Positions 7,415-13,361 of a stretch of 38,153 nucleotides of DNA are shown one piece after another (positions within the stretch are counted from its first letter, which is position 1; every line of letters begins with the position of its first letter). This DNA is from Chloroflexota bacterium. Lineage in GTDB: Bacteria; Chloroflexota; Dormibacteria; CF-121. A program made the translations under genes and the position numbers. The stretch is from contig VBEN01000017.1 of NCBI GenBank assembly GCA_005881175.1, positions 1 to 38,153 on the forward strand, read 5' to 3'. A model generated the notes under the pieces. The model searched no databases and had not been told where the DNA came from. It saw nothing but the letters and a program-made list of their open reading frames with translations.

Positions 7415-7702
7415 TCAGGGCTCGTCGTCCGATTCAGGCTGGGGCTTGTTACGGGTGTTGAGGATGCGGACGAAGTCCTGCGCCCGCGCCAGCGCCTTCC
7501 ACCGCTCCGGGAAGAAGTCTTGGGCGACCACCTGCTTCGATGGCAGCTGAAAGACGGTGACACACCACTTGTTCAGTGTGTGTGACACCTCGACCTCGAA
7601 GTCGCCCTCGGTGTTCAAATACCGGACGACCCGGTCCTCGTCGGATCTGCGTCTCCCTGAAACTGCCATGTCTGGACCTGATTGCGGTATCGCTAAAGCC
7701 AT
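7415..7702 (-). CDS. Small protein of unknown function (95 aa)
   Basis: A compact acidic/basic protein with a central alternating pattern (VRYLNTEGDFEVEV, LNKWCVTVFQLPS) and a predicted helix (FPERWKALARAQDFVRILN), ending in an acidic tail (ESDDEP). I do not recognise the family. Either the ATG at 7702 or the in-frame ATG at 7669 could be the start: the first lies only about 8 nt after the probable transcription start, the second has a weak Shine-Dalgarno-like CAGG. A consensus TATAAT lies upstream. The downstream Ser/Pro-rich gene frame overlaps its stop. Confidence 0.6.
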   Translation of the reverse strand: MALAIPQSGPDMAVSGRRRSDEDRVVRYLNTEGDFEVEVSHTLNKWCVTVFQLPSKQVVAQDFFPERWKALARAQDFVRILNTRNKPQPESDDEP

Positions 7703-7716
7703 TCAACGGACCCCTC

Positions 7717-7722
7717 ATTATA
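7717..7722 (-). promoter_or_regulatory. -10 box (TATAAT) for the 7415-7702 gene
   Basis: On the minus strand TATAAT lies 14 nt upstream of the ATG at 7702, between this gene and galU, indicating separate initiation downstream of the galU operon. The -35 region (TATCGG at 17 bp) is poor. Confidence 0.45.
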
Positions 7723-7766
7723 GGCTCGGAACCGGCCCTCCGATAACGTCTGGGGCGGCGGATCCG

Positions 7767-8645
7767 CTAGGCGGGCTGCACGCCGTTCAGGCTCTTTAGG
7801 AAGCTCAACAGCTCTTCGCGGAGCCCGGGCCGCTCCAGGGCGAACGCGATCGAGGTCTTGAGGAAGCCGCTGACGGTGCCCACATCGTGGTAGGTGCCCT
7901 CGAATTCGAGTCCGAGCACCTTCTCCTGTTGGGCCATACTGCGCAGCGCGTCGGTCAGCTGGATCTCGCCACCGACACCTTCGTGGGTCGTCTCCAGGAT
8001 GCCGAAAATGGACGGCTTGAGCAGATAGCGCCCCAGGATGGCGAGGTTGGAGGGAGCTTTGCTGGGCTCCGGCTTCTCCACCATGTCGACCACCTCATGG
8101 ATTCGGCCATCGCTCGTTGCCACCTTGACCACGCCGTAGCGGGAAACCTGTTCCGGCTCGACCCGCTGCAGGGCGAGCACCGACACCTGGTGCTGGGCAT
8201 AGACCTCCATCATCTGTTTGATCACCGGTGTCTGCGACCGGATGATGTCGTCCGCCAGAAAGACCGCGAACGGCTCGTTACCCACCACGTCTTTTGCCAT
8301 CAGCACGGCGTGGCCGAGGCCGAGCGGCTCCTTTTGATGGATGTAGGTGATGTCGACCATGTCAGAGATCTTGCGTACCACCTGAAGCTCGCGCGTCTTG
8401 CCCCGATCCTTGAGGTAGTGCTCGAGCTCGAAGGAGATGTCGAAATGGTCCACAATCGCGCGTTTGTCGCGGCCGGTGACCACGATGATCTGGTCGATGC
8501 CGGCGGCAACCGCCTCCTCAACCCCATATTGGATGATCGGTTTGTCCACCACCGGCAGCATCTCTTTCGGTTGCGCCTTGGTCGCCGGCAGGAAGCGGGT
8601 GCCCAGTCCGGCGGCCGGGAACACCGCTTTGCGGATGGCGGTCAC
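7767..8645 (-). CDS. galU: UTP--glucose-1-phosphate uridylyltransferase
   Basis: Converts UTP plus glucose-1-phosphate to UDP-glucose for polysaccharide, glycolipid and trehalose synthesis. The 292-residue length is typical of bacterial GalU. The N-terminus reads AVFPAAGLGTRFLPATKAQPKEMLPVVDKP, here as shorter motifs GLGTRFLPATKA and PKEMLPVVDKP, the nucleotide-binding signature. It continues with GHAVL, the FAVFLADDI metal site, VDMVEKP and GRYLL. The start codon is 9 nt downstream of the 50-aa gene, so the gene probably belongs to the operon headed by the ECF sigma factor. Confidence 0.96.
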   Translation of the reverse strand: MTAIRKAVFPAAGLGTRFLPATKAQPKEMLPVVDKPIIQYGVEEAVAAGIDQIIVVTGRDKRAIVDHFDISFELEHYLKDRGKTRELQVVRKISDMVDITYIHQKEPLGLGHAVLMAKDVVGNEPFAVFLADDIIRSQTPVIKQMMEVYAQHQVSVLALQRVEPEQVSRYGVVKVATSDGRIHEVVDMVEKPEPSKAPSNLAILGRYLLKPSIFGILETTHEGVGGEIQLTDALRSMAQQEKVLGLEFEGTYHDVGTVSGFLKTSIAFALERPGLREELLSFLKSLNGVQPA

Positions 8646-8654
8646 GGGTCTACT

Positions 8655-8807
8655 TTACTTTTTCTTCTTTTTTGCCCGGTCGCGCAGGGACAGCTGGATC
8701 TGCTTGACCCCCGCATTATCAATGACCATCTTCGGAGGCCTCGCCTTGCGCTCCCGCGCTCGGATGCGGGCGGCCTCCCGGGGGGACAGCTCGTCGTCAG
8801 CGGTCAT
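8655..8807 (-). CDS. Small basic protein (50 aa), unknown function
   Basis: Too short for most gene finders but well positioned. It begins with ATG at 8807 and ends with TAA 9 nt before galU; the upstream membrane-protein gene ends 18 nt before it. The translation begins MTADDELSPREAARIRARER, continues with KARPPKMVIDNAGVK, and ends in five lysines. It is highly charged with a helical N-terminus, which could mean RNA or protein binding. I do not recognise it. Its position between the anti-sigma-like gene and galU with small gaps on both sides supports its being a real operon member. Confidence 0.6.
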   Translation of the reverse strand: MTADDELSPREAARIRARERKARPPKMVIDNAGVKQIQLSLRDRAKKKKK

Positions 8808-8825
8808 TCCCCAGGACTCCGGGTT

Positions 8826-9215
8826 TCAGCGAATAGAGGCGGTCGCCGGCTTCACGGCGCCGCGCCGCCACACGGCAAAGCCAACCACGCCCAGCAACAC
8901 CAGGGCGGCGCCACCCACCACGGGCGTCCACTTTGGATCGAGGTTGCCAAGCCGGCGGTTCATCTCCGACTCCAGCCGCACCCAGCCGGCCGGCGAAGGG
9001 CTGGCCGGGATCCCAAGCGCCCGCATCACCCGCCGCTGCACCCGATCCCGCCGGGCGCTCGCGATCGTCATCCGGGGAAAGCTGTCATTGAGGTGGGACA
9101 CCAGCGCTAACGACGCGGATGGGACTTCGGGGCCCGCGGCGCCGGAATCGGCGAAGACCACCCGGTCGATCGCCTTCGCCAGCGCGTCGATATCCTCTGG
9201 ACGCGGATTCATCAC
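8826..9215 (-). CDS. Putative anti-sigma factor, single-pass membrane protein
   Basis: A 129-residue protein with an N-terminal cytoplasmic domain of about 95 residues and one transmembrane helix (about 97-116, WTPVVGGAALVLLGVVGFAVW), then a short basic tail. The start overlaps the stop of the ECF sigma gene by 4 nt (ATGA), the classic arrangement for a sigma factor and its antagonist. No zinc-binding His-x3-Cys-x2-Cys motif is present, so if it is an anti-sigma it belongs to a non-ZAS class. The cytoplasmic part has two arginine-rich helical segments, ASARRDRVQRRVMRALG being one. Assignment rests on context more than sequence. Confidence 0.6.
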   Translation of the reverse strand: MMNPRPEDIDALAKAIDRVVFADSGAAGPEVPSASLALVSHLNDSFPRMTIASARRDRVQRRVMRALGIPASPSPAGWVRLESEMNRRLGNLDPKWTPVVGGAALVLLGVVGFAVWRRGAVKPATASIR

Positions 9216-9769
9216 CGCTTCTCCTGTTCGTGAAGTCGCCGACGCAGGCCGTGTACCGCCCGGAACAGCAACAGCTTGACCGCGCCTTCGCTTCGACCCA
9301 TGATCACGCCGATCTCCTTGTTCTTGAGCCGCCCTTCGAATTTGAGCAGGACCGCATCGCGTTGGTCGAGCGGCAGGGTGCGGACGGCTTTGTGCAGCTC
9401 ATCGCCTTGCTCCCGCCGAAGCCACAGCCGTTCTGGATCGTTCTCGCCGCTGCCGGCGATCGGATCGGGCAGCTCGATCCAGGGCGGCCGGCGCCGCCGC
9501 TTGGACATCAGGTTTGACGCGACCTTGTACAACCATGCTGAGTATGGGATGCCTCGCCATTCAAAATCCTCCAGCCCCTCGAGCGCCCGCTGGAAGGTTT
9601 CGCTCGCCAGGTCCTCCGCCTCCTCACGCCGGCCGGAGTGGTAGTAGCAGTACGAGTAGATCTGATCGAAGTATCGCTCGTAAAGCGCCGCAAACGCGTT
9701 GCGGTCCCGCTTGGCGGCTTCGATCATGCGCGCCTCGTCTTGCAGCTCCGCAGCCGAACGCTCGGTCAC
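9212..9769 (-). CDS. ECF-type RNA polymerase sigma factor (sigma-70 family)
   Basis: 185 residues. Region 2 (about 25-95) contains FAALYERYFDQIYSYCYY, AEDLASETFQRALEGL and the tryptophan-bearing AWLYKVASNLMSKRRRR. Region 4 (about 128-178) contains LPLDQRDAVLLKFEGRLKNK and the helix-turn-helix IGVIMGRSEGAVKLLLFRA. There is no long C-terminal extension. The start is taken as GTG at 9769; an internal ATG at 9727 would remove the first 14 residues, which are not essential to the fold. It is cotranscribed with an overlapping membrane protein, a 50-aa protein and galU, so the regulon may involve envelope glycans. Confidence 0.92.
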   Translation of the reverse strand: MTERSAAELQDEARMIEAAKRDRNAFAALYERYFDQIYSYCYYHSGRREEAEDLASETFQRALEGLEDFEWRGIPYSAWLYKVASNLMSKRRRRPPWIELPDPIAGSGENDPERLWLRREQGDELHKAVRTLPLDQRDAVLLKFEGRLKNKEIGVIMGRSEGAVKLLLFRAVHGLRRRLHEQEKR

Positions 9770-9809
9770 GCCGATGACCTACTCATATATGTGGCTTCGC
9801 TGATGAAGG

Positions 9810-10877
9810 TTACGGGATAACCCCAAGTTCCTTACCGCCCTTTTCGAAGGCCTCCAGCGCCCGATCGAGCTGCTGATCGGTATGAACGCTGGTCACAATC
9901 GTCCGGATCCGGGCGCGGCCCTCCGGCACGGTCGGGTAGCCGATTCCCTGGGCAAAGACCCCCCGGCTGAACAGGCGATCGGACAAGTCCATCGCCACCG
10001 AGCCCTTGCCGACGAGCACCGGAGTGATAGGCGTCTCACTGGCGCCCGTCTCGAACTTAAGACGCTTGAGTCCGTCCTTTCGGGCTCGGTGGATCAGGAA
10101 GTCGCGGACCGGTTGGGGCGCCGCGACGTACCCGCCCAGGACGCCGATCGCCTTCGACAGCGTTCCCATCTGCAAGTCGACCCGGCCATCGAGGCCGAAA
10201 TGATTGACCGAACCGCGGCCATTCTTGCCCAGCACGCCACTGGCGTGGGCGTCGTCGACCATGACCAGGGCGCCGAAACGCTCGGCCCGTTCCACGATGC
10301 CGGCCAGGGGAGCGATGTCGCCGTCCATGCTGAAGACGCCATCGGTGACGACCAGCTTCACGCGCTTGTCACGATGTCTTTCGAGATGGCGCTCGAGGTC
10401 GTCCAGATCGCGGTGCTTGAAGATCGAGCGCTCGGCCTTCGAGAGCCGGATGCCGTCGATGATGGAAGCATGGTTCAGTTCGTCGCTGATGATGACGTCG
10501 CCCTCTTTCACCAGCGATTGCAGTACACCGAGGTTCGCGGTGAAGCCCGACTGAAAAACCAGCGACGCCTCGGTGTGCTTGAACTCGGCCAGCCGGCGCT
10601 CAAGTTCTTCATGGACGGTCATGGTCCCGGCGATGGTGCGCACCGCCCCCGAGCCGGCCCCCCACTCTTCGGTGGCCGTGACCATGGCGCTCTTCAGTCG
10701 TGGATGCGTCGTGAGGCCAAGGTAGTTGTTCGAGGACAGGTTGAGCACGCGCTTGCCATCGACGAGCACTTCGGTGTCCTGCGCCGATCCCAGCACCCGC
10801 AGCGGGCGGAAAAGACCGTCTTTTCGCAGCTGATCGAGTTCATCAACCAGGAATTGCGTTTTCTTCTCGGTGATCAT
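9810..10877 (-). CDS. kbl: Glycine C-acetyltransferase (2-amino-3-ketobutyrate CoA ligase) with internal deletion
   Basis: PLP-dependent alpha-oxoamine synthase family. It cleaves 2-amino-3-oxobutyrate with CoA to glycine and acetyl-CoA, the second step of threonine degradation. Conserved parts present: [15 protein letters not shown], the [12 protein letters not shown] loop, [17 protein letters not shown], and the Schiff-base lysine K242 in [12 protein letters not shown]. The protein has 355 residues against about 396 for the family. The gap is a single in-frame block of about 40 residues between R266 and K267 (at about 10080). The missing block normally carries the PFLFSTSHPP motif and the helix ending ERLWENTxYF. 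FSTSHPP contributes to the active site, so this protein may be inactive, or the deletion may be an assembly error. The Shine-Dalgarno ggagg is embedded in the last codons of tdh. Confidence 0.88.
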   Translation of the reverse strand: MITEKKTQFLVDELDQLRKDGLFRPLRVLGSAQDTEVLVDGKRVLNLSSNNYLGLTTHPRLKSAMVTATEEWGAGSGAVRTIAGTMTVHEELERRLAEFKHTEASLVFQSGFTANLGVLQSLVKEGDVIISDELNHASIIDGIRLSKAERSIFKHRDLDDLERHLERHRDKRVKLVVTDGVFSMDGDIAPLAGIVERAERFGALVMVDDAHASGVLGKNGRGSVNHFGLDGRVDLQMGTLSKAIGVLGGYVAAPQPVRDFLIHRARKDGLKRLKFETGASETPITPVLVGKGSVAMDLSDRLFSRGVFAQGIGYPTVPEGRARIRTIVTSVHTDQQLDRALEAFEKGGKELGVIP

Positions 10878-10881
10878 GTGG

Positions 10882-11934
10882 TTATCCTCCGTTTGGCAGG
10901 AGCACGACTTTTCCCGAGCGGCCGCTCTTCATCTGTGCCATCGCCTCCTGGAAGTCACCCAATGGATACCGGTGGGTGATGAGCGGCGACACATCTACCT
11001 TGCCGGTGCTCAGATACTGTGAAGTGCGCTCCCACGTCTCCCAGATACGTCGGCCGAAAATGCCGTAGATCGTGATCCCCTTGGTCACGACGAGATCGTT
11101 GAGGTCGAGCGTCACCGTCCGGTCGCCGAGCCCGAGCAAGCTGATCCAGCCACCGCTGTGCAGCGCCTGCAAGCCCTGCTCGATCGCCACAGGGTGGCCC
11201 GACATCTCGAGGACGACATCGACGCCAACGCCGCCGTTGACCCGCCGCATCTCCTGCACCGTCGAATCGCCGGGCGCGAAGACCGCAGTCGCACCCATCC
11301 GCTCAGCCAGCGAACGGCGATATGGATTGGGCTCGACCCCGTAGACCGCCGCCGCCCCCTCGGCCCGCGCGATGCCGACGGCACAGAGGCCGATCGGCCC
11401 CAGGCCGAAAACCGCGACGGCATTGTCTTTCAGGGGACCGGCAAGCGCGGCGTGGACCGCATTGCCAAAGGGCTCCTGCAGCGCGGCCACTTCGGGACTG
11501 AGCCCGGGCGCATTGCGCCAGCAATTTTCGGCGGGGAGGAGAACGTAGCGGGCGAACGATCCGTCGCGATCGACACCAAGCACCCGCACGTTCTCGCACA
11601 AATGATAGAGACCCCGCTCACACTGCCGGCAGGTGTGGTCGACGACGTGCGTTTCGGCGGCCACGTAGGTCCCCGGTTCAAGTCCTCGAACCTCGGGCCC
11701 GGCGGCGACGACGCGCCCCGCCATTTCATGCCCGAACACCCGGGGTGGGTGGATATGGCGGCGAGCCCAGTCGTTCCAATCGAAAATGTGGACGTCAGTC
11801 CCGCAAATCGAAGAGGCGGCCACCTCGATCAAAACATCCTTGCCAGTTGGCTCGGGGATGGCGATCTGGTCGATCTCGGCGCCCGGGCCGGCAGCGGCCT
11901 TCACCACTGCCGTCATGGACGTCATGGCTTCCAT
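10882..11934 (-). CDS. tdh: L-threonine 3-dehydrogenase
   Basis: Zinc-dependent MDR dehydrogenase: NAD+-dependent oxidation of threonine to 2-amino-3-ketobutyrate. The Tdh signature [21 protein letters not shown] is seen in two parts ([18 protein letters not shown]), with catalytic zinc ligands C44, H69 and E70 (counting from 11934). The Rossmann motif [14 protein letters not shown] and a YGVEPNPYR segment follow. In the structural zinc lobe the usual four Cys are D99, C102, C105 and C113, so the first Cys is replaced by Asp. Three in-frame ATGs (11934, 11925, 11916) are possible; MTAVVK at 11916 looks most like family N-termini. The gap to kbl is 4 nt and the pair forms the classic threonine-to-glycine operon. 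It is divergent from the Lrp-type gene. Confidence 0.92.
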   Translation of the reverse strand: MEAMTSMTAVVKAAAGPGAEIDQIAIPEPTGKDVLIEVAASSICGTDVHIFDWNDWARRHIHPPRVFGHEMAGRVVAAGPEVRGLEPGTYVAAETHVVDHTCRQCERGLYHLCENVRVLGVDRDGSFARYVLLPAENCWRNAPGLSPEVAALQEPFGNAVHAALAGPLKDNAVAVFGLGPIGLCAVGIARAEGAAAVYGVEPNPYRRSLAERMGATAVFAPGDSTVQEMRRVNGGVGVDVVLEMSGHPVAIEQGLQALHSGGWISLLGLGDRTVTLDLNDLVVTKGITIYGIFGRRIWETWERTSQYLSTGKVDVSPLITHRYPLGDFQEAMAQMKSGRSGKVVLLPNGG

Positions 11935-11989
11935 CTTAGCGTCGGCCAAACCCGTATTCTGAAGATCGAAATTCGTCCAGGAGGGTGCA

Positions 11990-12217
11990 ATGCGAGCGTA
12001 CGTCCTTATCAATGCGTCGGCGGGTAAAGCTATCGAGGTTGCCAGGTCGCTTCAGGGGGTCAAGGGCATCGAACTGGCGGACGCGATCACCGGGGAATAC
12101 GACGTCATCGCCGCGGTGGAGGCTCCCGACGTCGCCGGCATCGGCTCGATCATCGTGGAGAAGATCCAGAAGATCGACGGCGTCTTCAAGACGGTCACCT
12201 GCCTGGCGGTTCGCTAG
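11990..12217 (+). CDS. Lrp/AsnC ligand-binding (RAM) domain protein without DNA-binding domain
   Basis: 75 residues forming one RAM/ACT-like beta-alpha-beta-beta-alpha-beta unit: MRAYVLINASAGKA, VARSLQGVKGI, ADAITGEYDVIAAVEAPDV, GSIIVEKIQKIDGV, TVTCLAV. The GEYDVIA core and the IDGV..T end are typical of the stand-alone SMB (small RAM) proteins, which bind amino acids and oligomerise without a helix-turn-helix. A strong Shine-Dalgarno (aggaggg) lies 4-5 nt upstream. Divergent location from tdh-kbl suggests, but does not show, an amino-acid-sensing link. Its TAG overlaps the stop of the convergent PPOX gene within a shared CTAG. Confidence 0.9.
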   Translation: MRAYVLINASAGKAIEVARSLQGVKGIELADAITGEYDVIAAVEAPDVAGIGSIIVEKIQKIDGVFKTVTCLAVR

Positions 12218-12621
12218 CGCAGCTGGCCGTAGGCGCGGTCGACGGAGATCGACAGCAGGAGGCGCTGCTCGTTGACCATGGCCGCGTCGTATTCTGCCCA
12301 GTTTGGGTGCTCGCCGCGGACTTTGCGGTAATAGTGCCGCAAGGCTTCCGCCAGGCCCTCCCCCTCGACGAGCTGGGCGGCTCCCTCGGCGACCAGGTAC
12401 TCGTAACGGTCGCGCCCCTGGACATGGAGACTGGCCCGCGGGTCGCGGCGGAGGTTGAGCGTTTTCGCCCTTGTCTGTGTGGCCGAGATTTTGATTCGGC
12501 CGTCGTCGTCGAGGAAGTAGAGGATGTTCGAGAGTTGCGGCCGCCCGTCACGCTTGATGGTGGCGAGGATGCCGTCGTGCCGCACCCTGAGGAAGTGATG
12601 GGCGCGATCGAGATCGGTCAT
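12214..12621 (-). CDS. PPOX-class, probably F420-dependent, flavin/deazaflavin oxidoreductase
   Basis: Split-barrel FMN-binding fold of the Rv1155-like PPOX class. Visible landmarks are an N-terminal helix followed by HDGILATIKRDGRPQLSNI, then FLDDDGRIKISATQTRAKTLN, NLRRDPRASLHV, and EYLVAEGAAQLVEGE, ending with a short helix. The pattern matches TIGR03618-type proteins that use F420 or FMN. The substrate cannot be predicted. The longer frame starts at a TTG (12630); I prefer the ATG at 12621, which gives MTDLDRAHHFL. It lies downstream of the lysine-rich microprotein on the same strand, separated by a stable hairpin. Confidence 0.88.
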   Translation of the reverse strand: MTDLDRAHHFLRVRHDGILATIKRDGRPQLSNILYFLDDDGRIKISATQTRAKTLNLRRDPRASLHVQGRDRYEYLVAEGAAQLVEGEGLAEALRHYYRKVRGEHPNWAEYDAAMVNEQRLLLSISVDRAYGQLR

Positions 12622-12636
12622 GCCCACCAATGCTAC

Positions 12637-12660
12637 AGCCGGCGCCCGAAGGCACCGGCT
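12637..12660 (-). terminator. Strand-specific C(UUCG)G tetraloop hairpin upstream of the PPOX gene
   Basis: On the minus strand AGCCGGTGCC-TTCG-GGCGCCGGCT forms a 10-bp stem with one U.G wobble and the very stable cUUCGg tetraloop. On the plus strand the same position would be a C.A mismatch with a CGAA loop. The structure is therefore built for a minus-strand RNA. No U-run follows, so it may be a weak terminator, processing site or 3'-end stabiliser for the lysine-rich gene upstream. A second small hairpin (AGCTC/GAGCT) sits at 12674-12686. Confidence 0.5.
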
Positions 12661-12688
12661 GTATTTTGAAGTCAGCTCAAAGAGCTAA

Positions 12689-12754
12689 CTACTTCTTCTT
12701 CGACGACTTCTTCGCAGCTTTCTTCTTTCCGCCTGCTTTCTTCTTTGCGGCCAT
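12689..12754 (-). CDS. Lysine-rich 21-residue microprotein
   Basis: ATG at 12754, TAG at 12689. The composition is 12 Lys, 4 Ala, 2 Gly, 2 Ser plus the initiator Met, arranged as lysine triplets and pairs (MAAKKKAGG..., ...SSKKK). Immediately upstream on the minus strand is AAGGAGGTGA (12771-12762), a full-length match to the 16S rRNA anti-Shine-Dalgarno, 7 nt from the ATG. That is the strongest ribosome binding site seen in the window and the best argument that this tiny frame is translated. The sequence resembles histone-H1-like or nucleoid-associated lysine-rich tails, so nucleic-acid binding is a reasonable inference. Function is otherwise unknown. Confidence 0.6.
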   Translation of the reverse strand: MAAKKKAGGKKKAAKKSSKKK

Positions 12755-13167
12755 CCGGGGCTCACCTCCTTCTTAGTCAGATTCTCCCGGTCGGCCGCTT
12801 GTACGCCGCCGCCGAACGCGCGTGAGCGCCACGGGTGCCGTGGACGCGCGGGCGCCGACGAGGCCGGGTACCGGAAGCAAAGAGGAAAAAGAAAAACGAG
12901 GGGACCGACGGCTGGTCGCGATCGACCCTCGGAGTCCGCGATCCCACGCGATGGTCACCATCGACATGGACCTCGGAAATTTGTGAGTGTTGCCCTTCTT
13001 CAGCTCCTCGCCCTGATCGCTTCGACGATGATCAGAGCGCGGCTCAGCGCTCATTAACTGCGACCATAGCATGAATTGCGTCGCTTTGCACAGTCGCCGG
13101 ACCAAAAATTTCGCGAGGGCGGCAGTGATGAGGCTCAGCGCGGGCCGATCAGCAGAATTTTCGCGGA
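12755..13167 (-). other. Intergenic stretch with candidate structured transcript
   Basis: About 410 bp without a convincing gene; the open frames in it have no homology-like features. On the minus strand a TATGGT hexamer (13068-13063) is followed by two adjacent hairpins: 13052-13035 (GAGCGC/GCGCTC) and 13034-13014 (TGATC/GATCA). Then comes a compound GC-rich stem (12937-12902), then CGTTTTTCTTTTT. This could be a small RNA of about 180 nt, or the 5' leader of the lysine-rich microprotein gene, whose strong ribosome binding site lies at its end. It does not match RNase P, tmRNA, SRP or 6S RNA signatures that I know. Confidence 0.3.
12884..12937 (-). terminator. Candidate intrinsic terminator
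   Basis: On the minus strand a stem GGAC(TC)CGA...TCGGTCC encloses a second hairpin (GGTCG-ATCG-CGACC). It is followed by CCCTCG and a T-rich run of TTTTTCTTTTT (12896-12886). It would end a short transcript initiated near 13060. There is a 6-nt gap between stem and T-run, which weakens the call. Confidence 0.4.
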
Positions 13168-13308
13168 TCAAGGGCAACGACCGCCGTCACAGCAGGTTTC
13201 GTAATAGAGGCCGCATCCTCGACAACGAAATTTGCGTCCGTCCCAGTCCGTCGGGCCTCCGCAAGGACATTCCGGACCGTCGTGCGACCACGATGGATGC
13301 ATTTGCAT
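13168..13308 (-). CDS. Cys-rich mini-protein (zinc-ribbon-like), unknown function
   Basis: 44-46 residues. The frame starts at ATG 13308 or, more likely, ATG 13302, which gives a GAGG Shine-Dalgarno at 9-nt spacing and the N-terminus MHPSWSHDG. The second half carries seven cysteines as CPCGG, then FRCRGCGLYY, then ETCCDGGRCP, consistent with one zinc ribbon plus an extra Cys cluster at the end. It lies directly downstream of nrdJ on the same strand (53 bp between), whose own C-terminus is also a zinc-ribbon-like Cys motif. Longer upstream in-frame codons have no support. The function is unknown; a metal-binding accessory protein is inference. Confidence 0.6.
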   Translation of the reverse strand: MQMHPSWSHDGPECPCGGPTDWDGRKFRCRGCGLYYETCCDGGRCP

Positions 13309-13326
13309 CGTCCTCGACGGTCGAGA

Positions 13327-13351
13327 GGAAGAGGCTACGCGCACCTCTTCC
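13327..13351 (-). terminator. Hairpin after nrdJ
   Basis: GGAAGAGG and its exact complement CCTCTTCC (8 bp, 9-nt loop) begin about 10 nt after the nrdJ stop. No U-tract follows, so termination would be partial, with readthrough into the Cys-rich mini-protein gene. Confidence 0.45.
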
Positions 13352-13361
13352 TGGTTATTGC

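Noticed and set aside
9810-10877. Frameshift as the cause of the short kbl product
   Set aside because: Both sides of the junction are in the same frame with high similarity to the family, so the lesion is an in-frame deletion or assembly collapse.
12773-13177. 134-aa minus and 79-aa plus open frames between the lysine-rich gene and the Cys-rich mini-protein
   Set aside because: No Shine-Dalgarno at their starts, arginine-rich random-looking composition, and the region shows RNA-like hairpins and a T-run instead.
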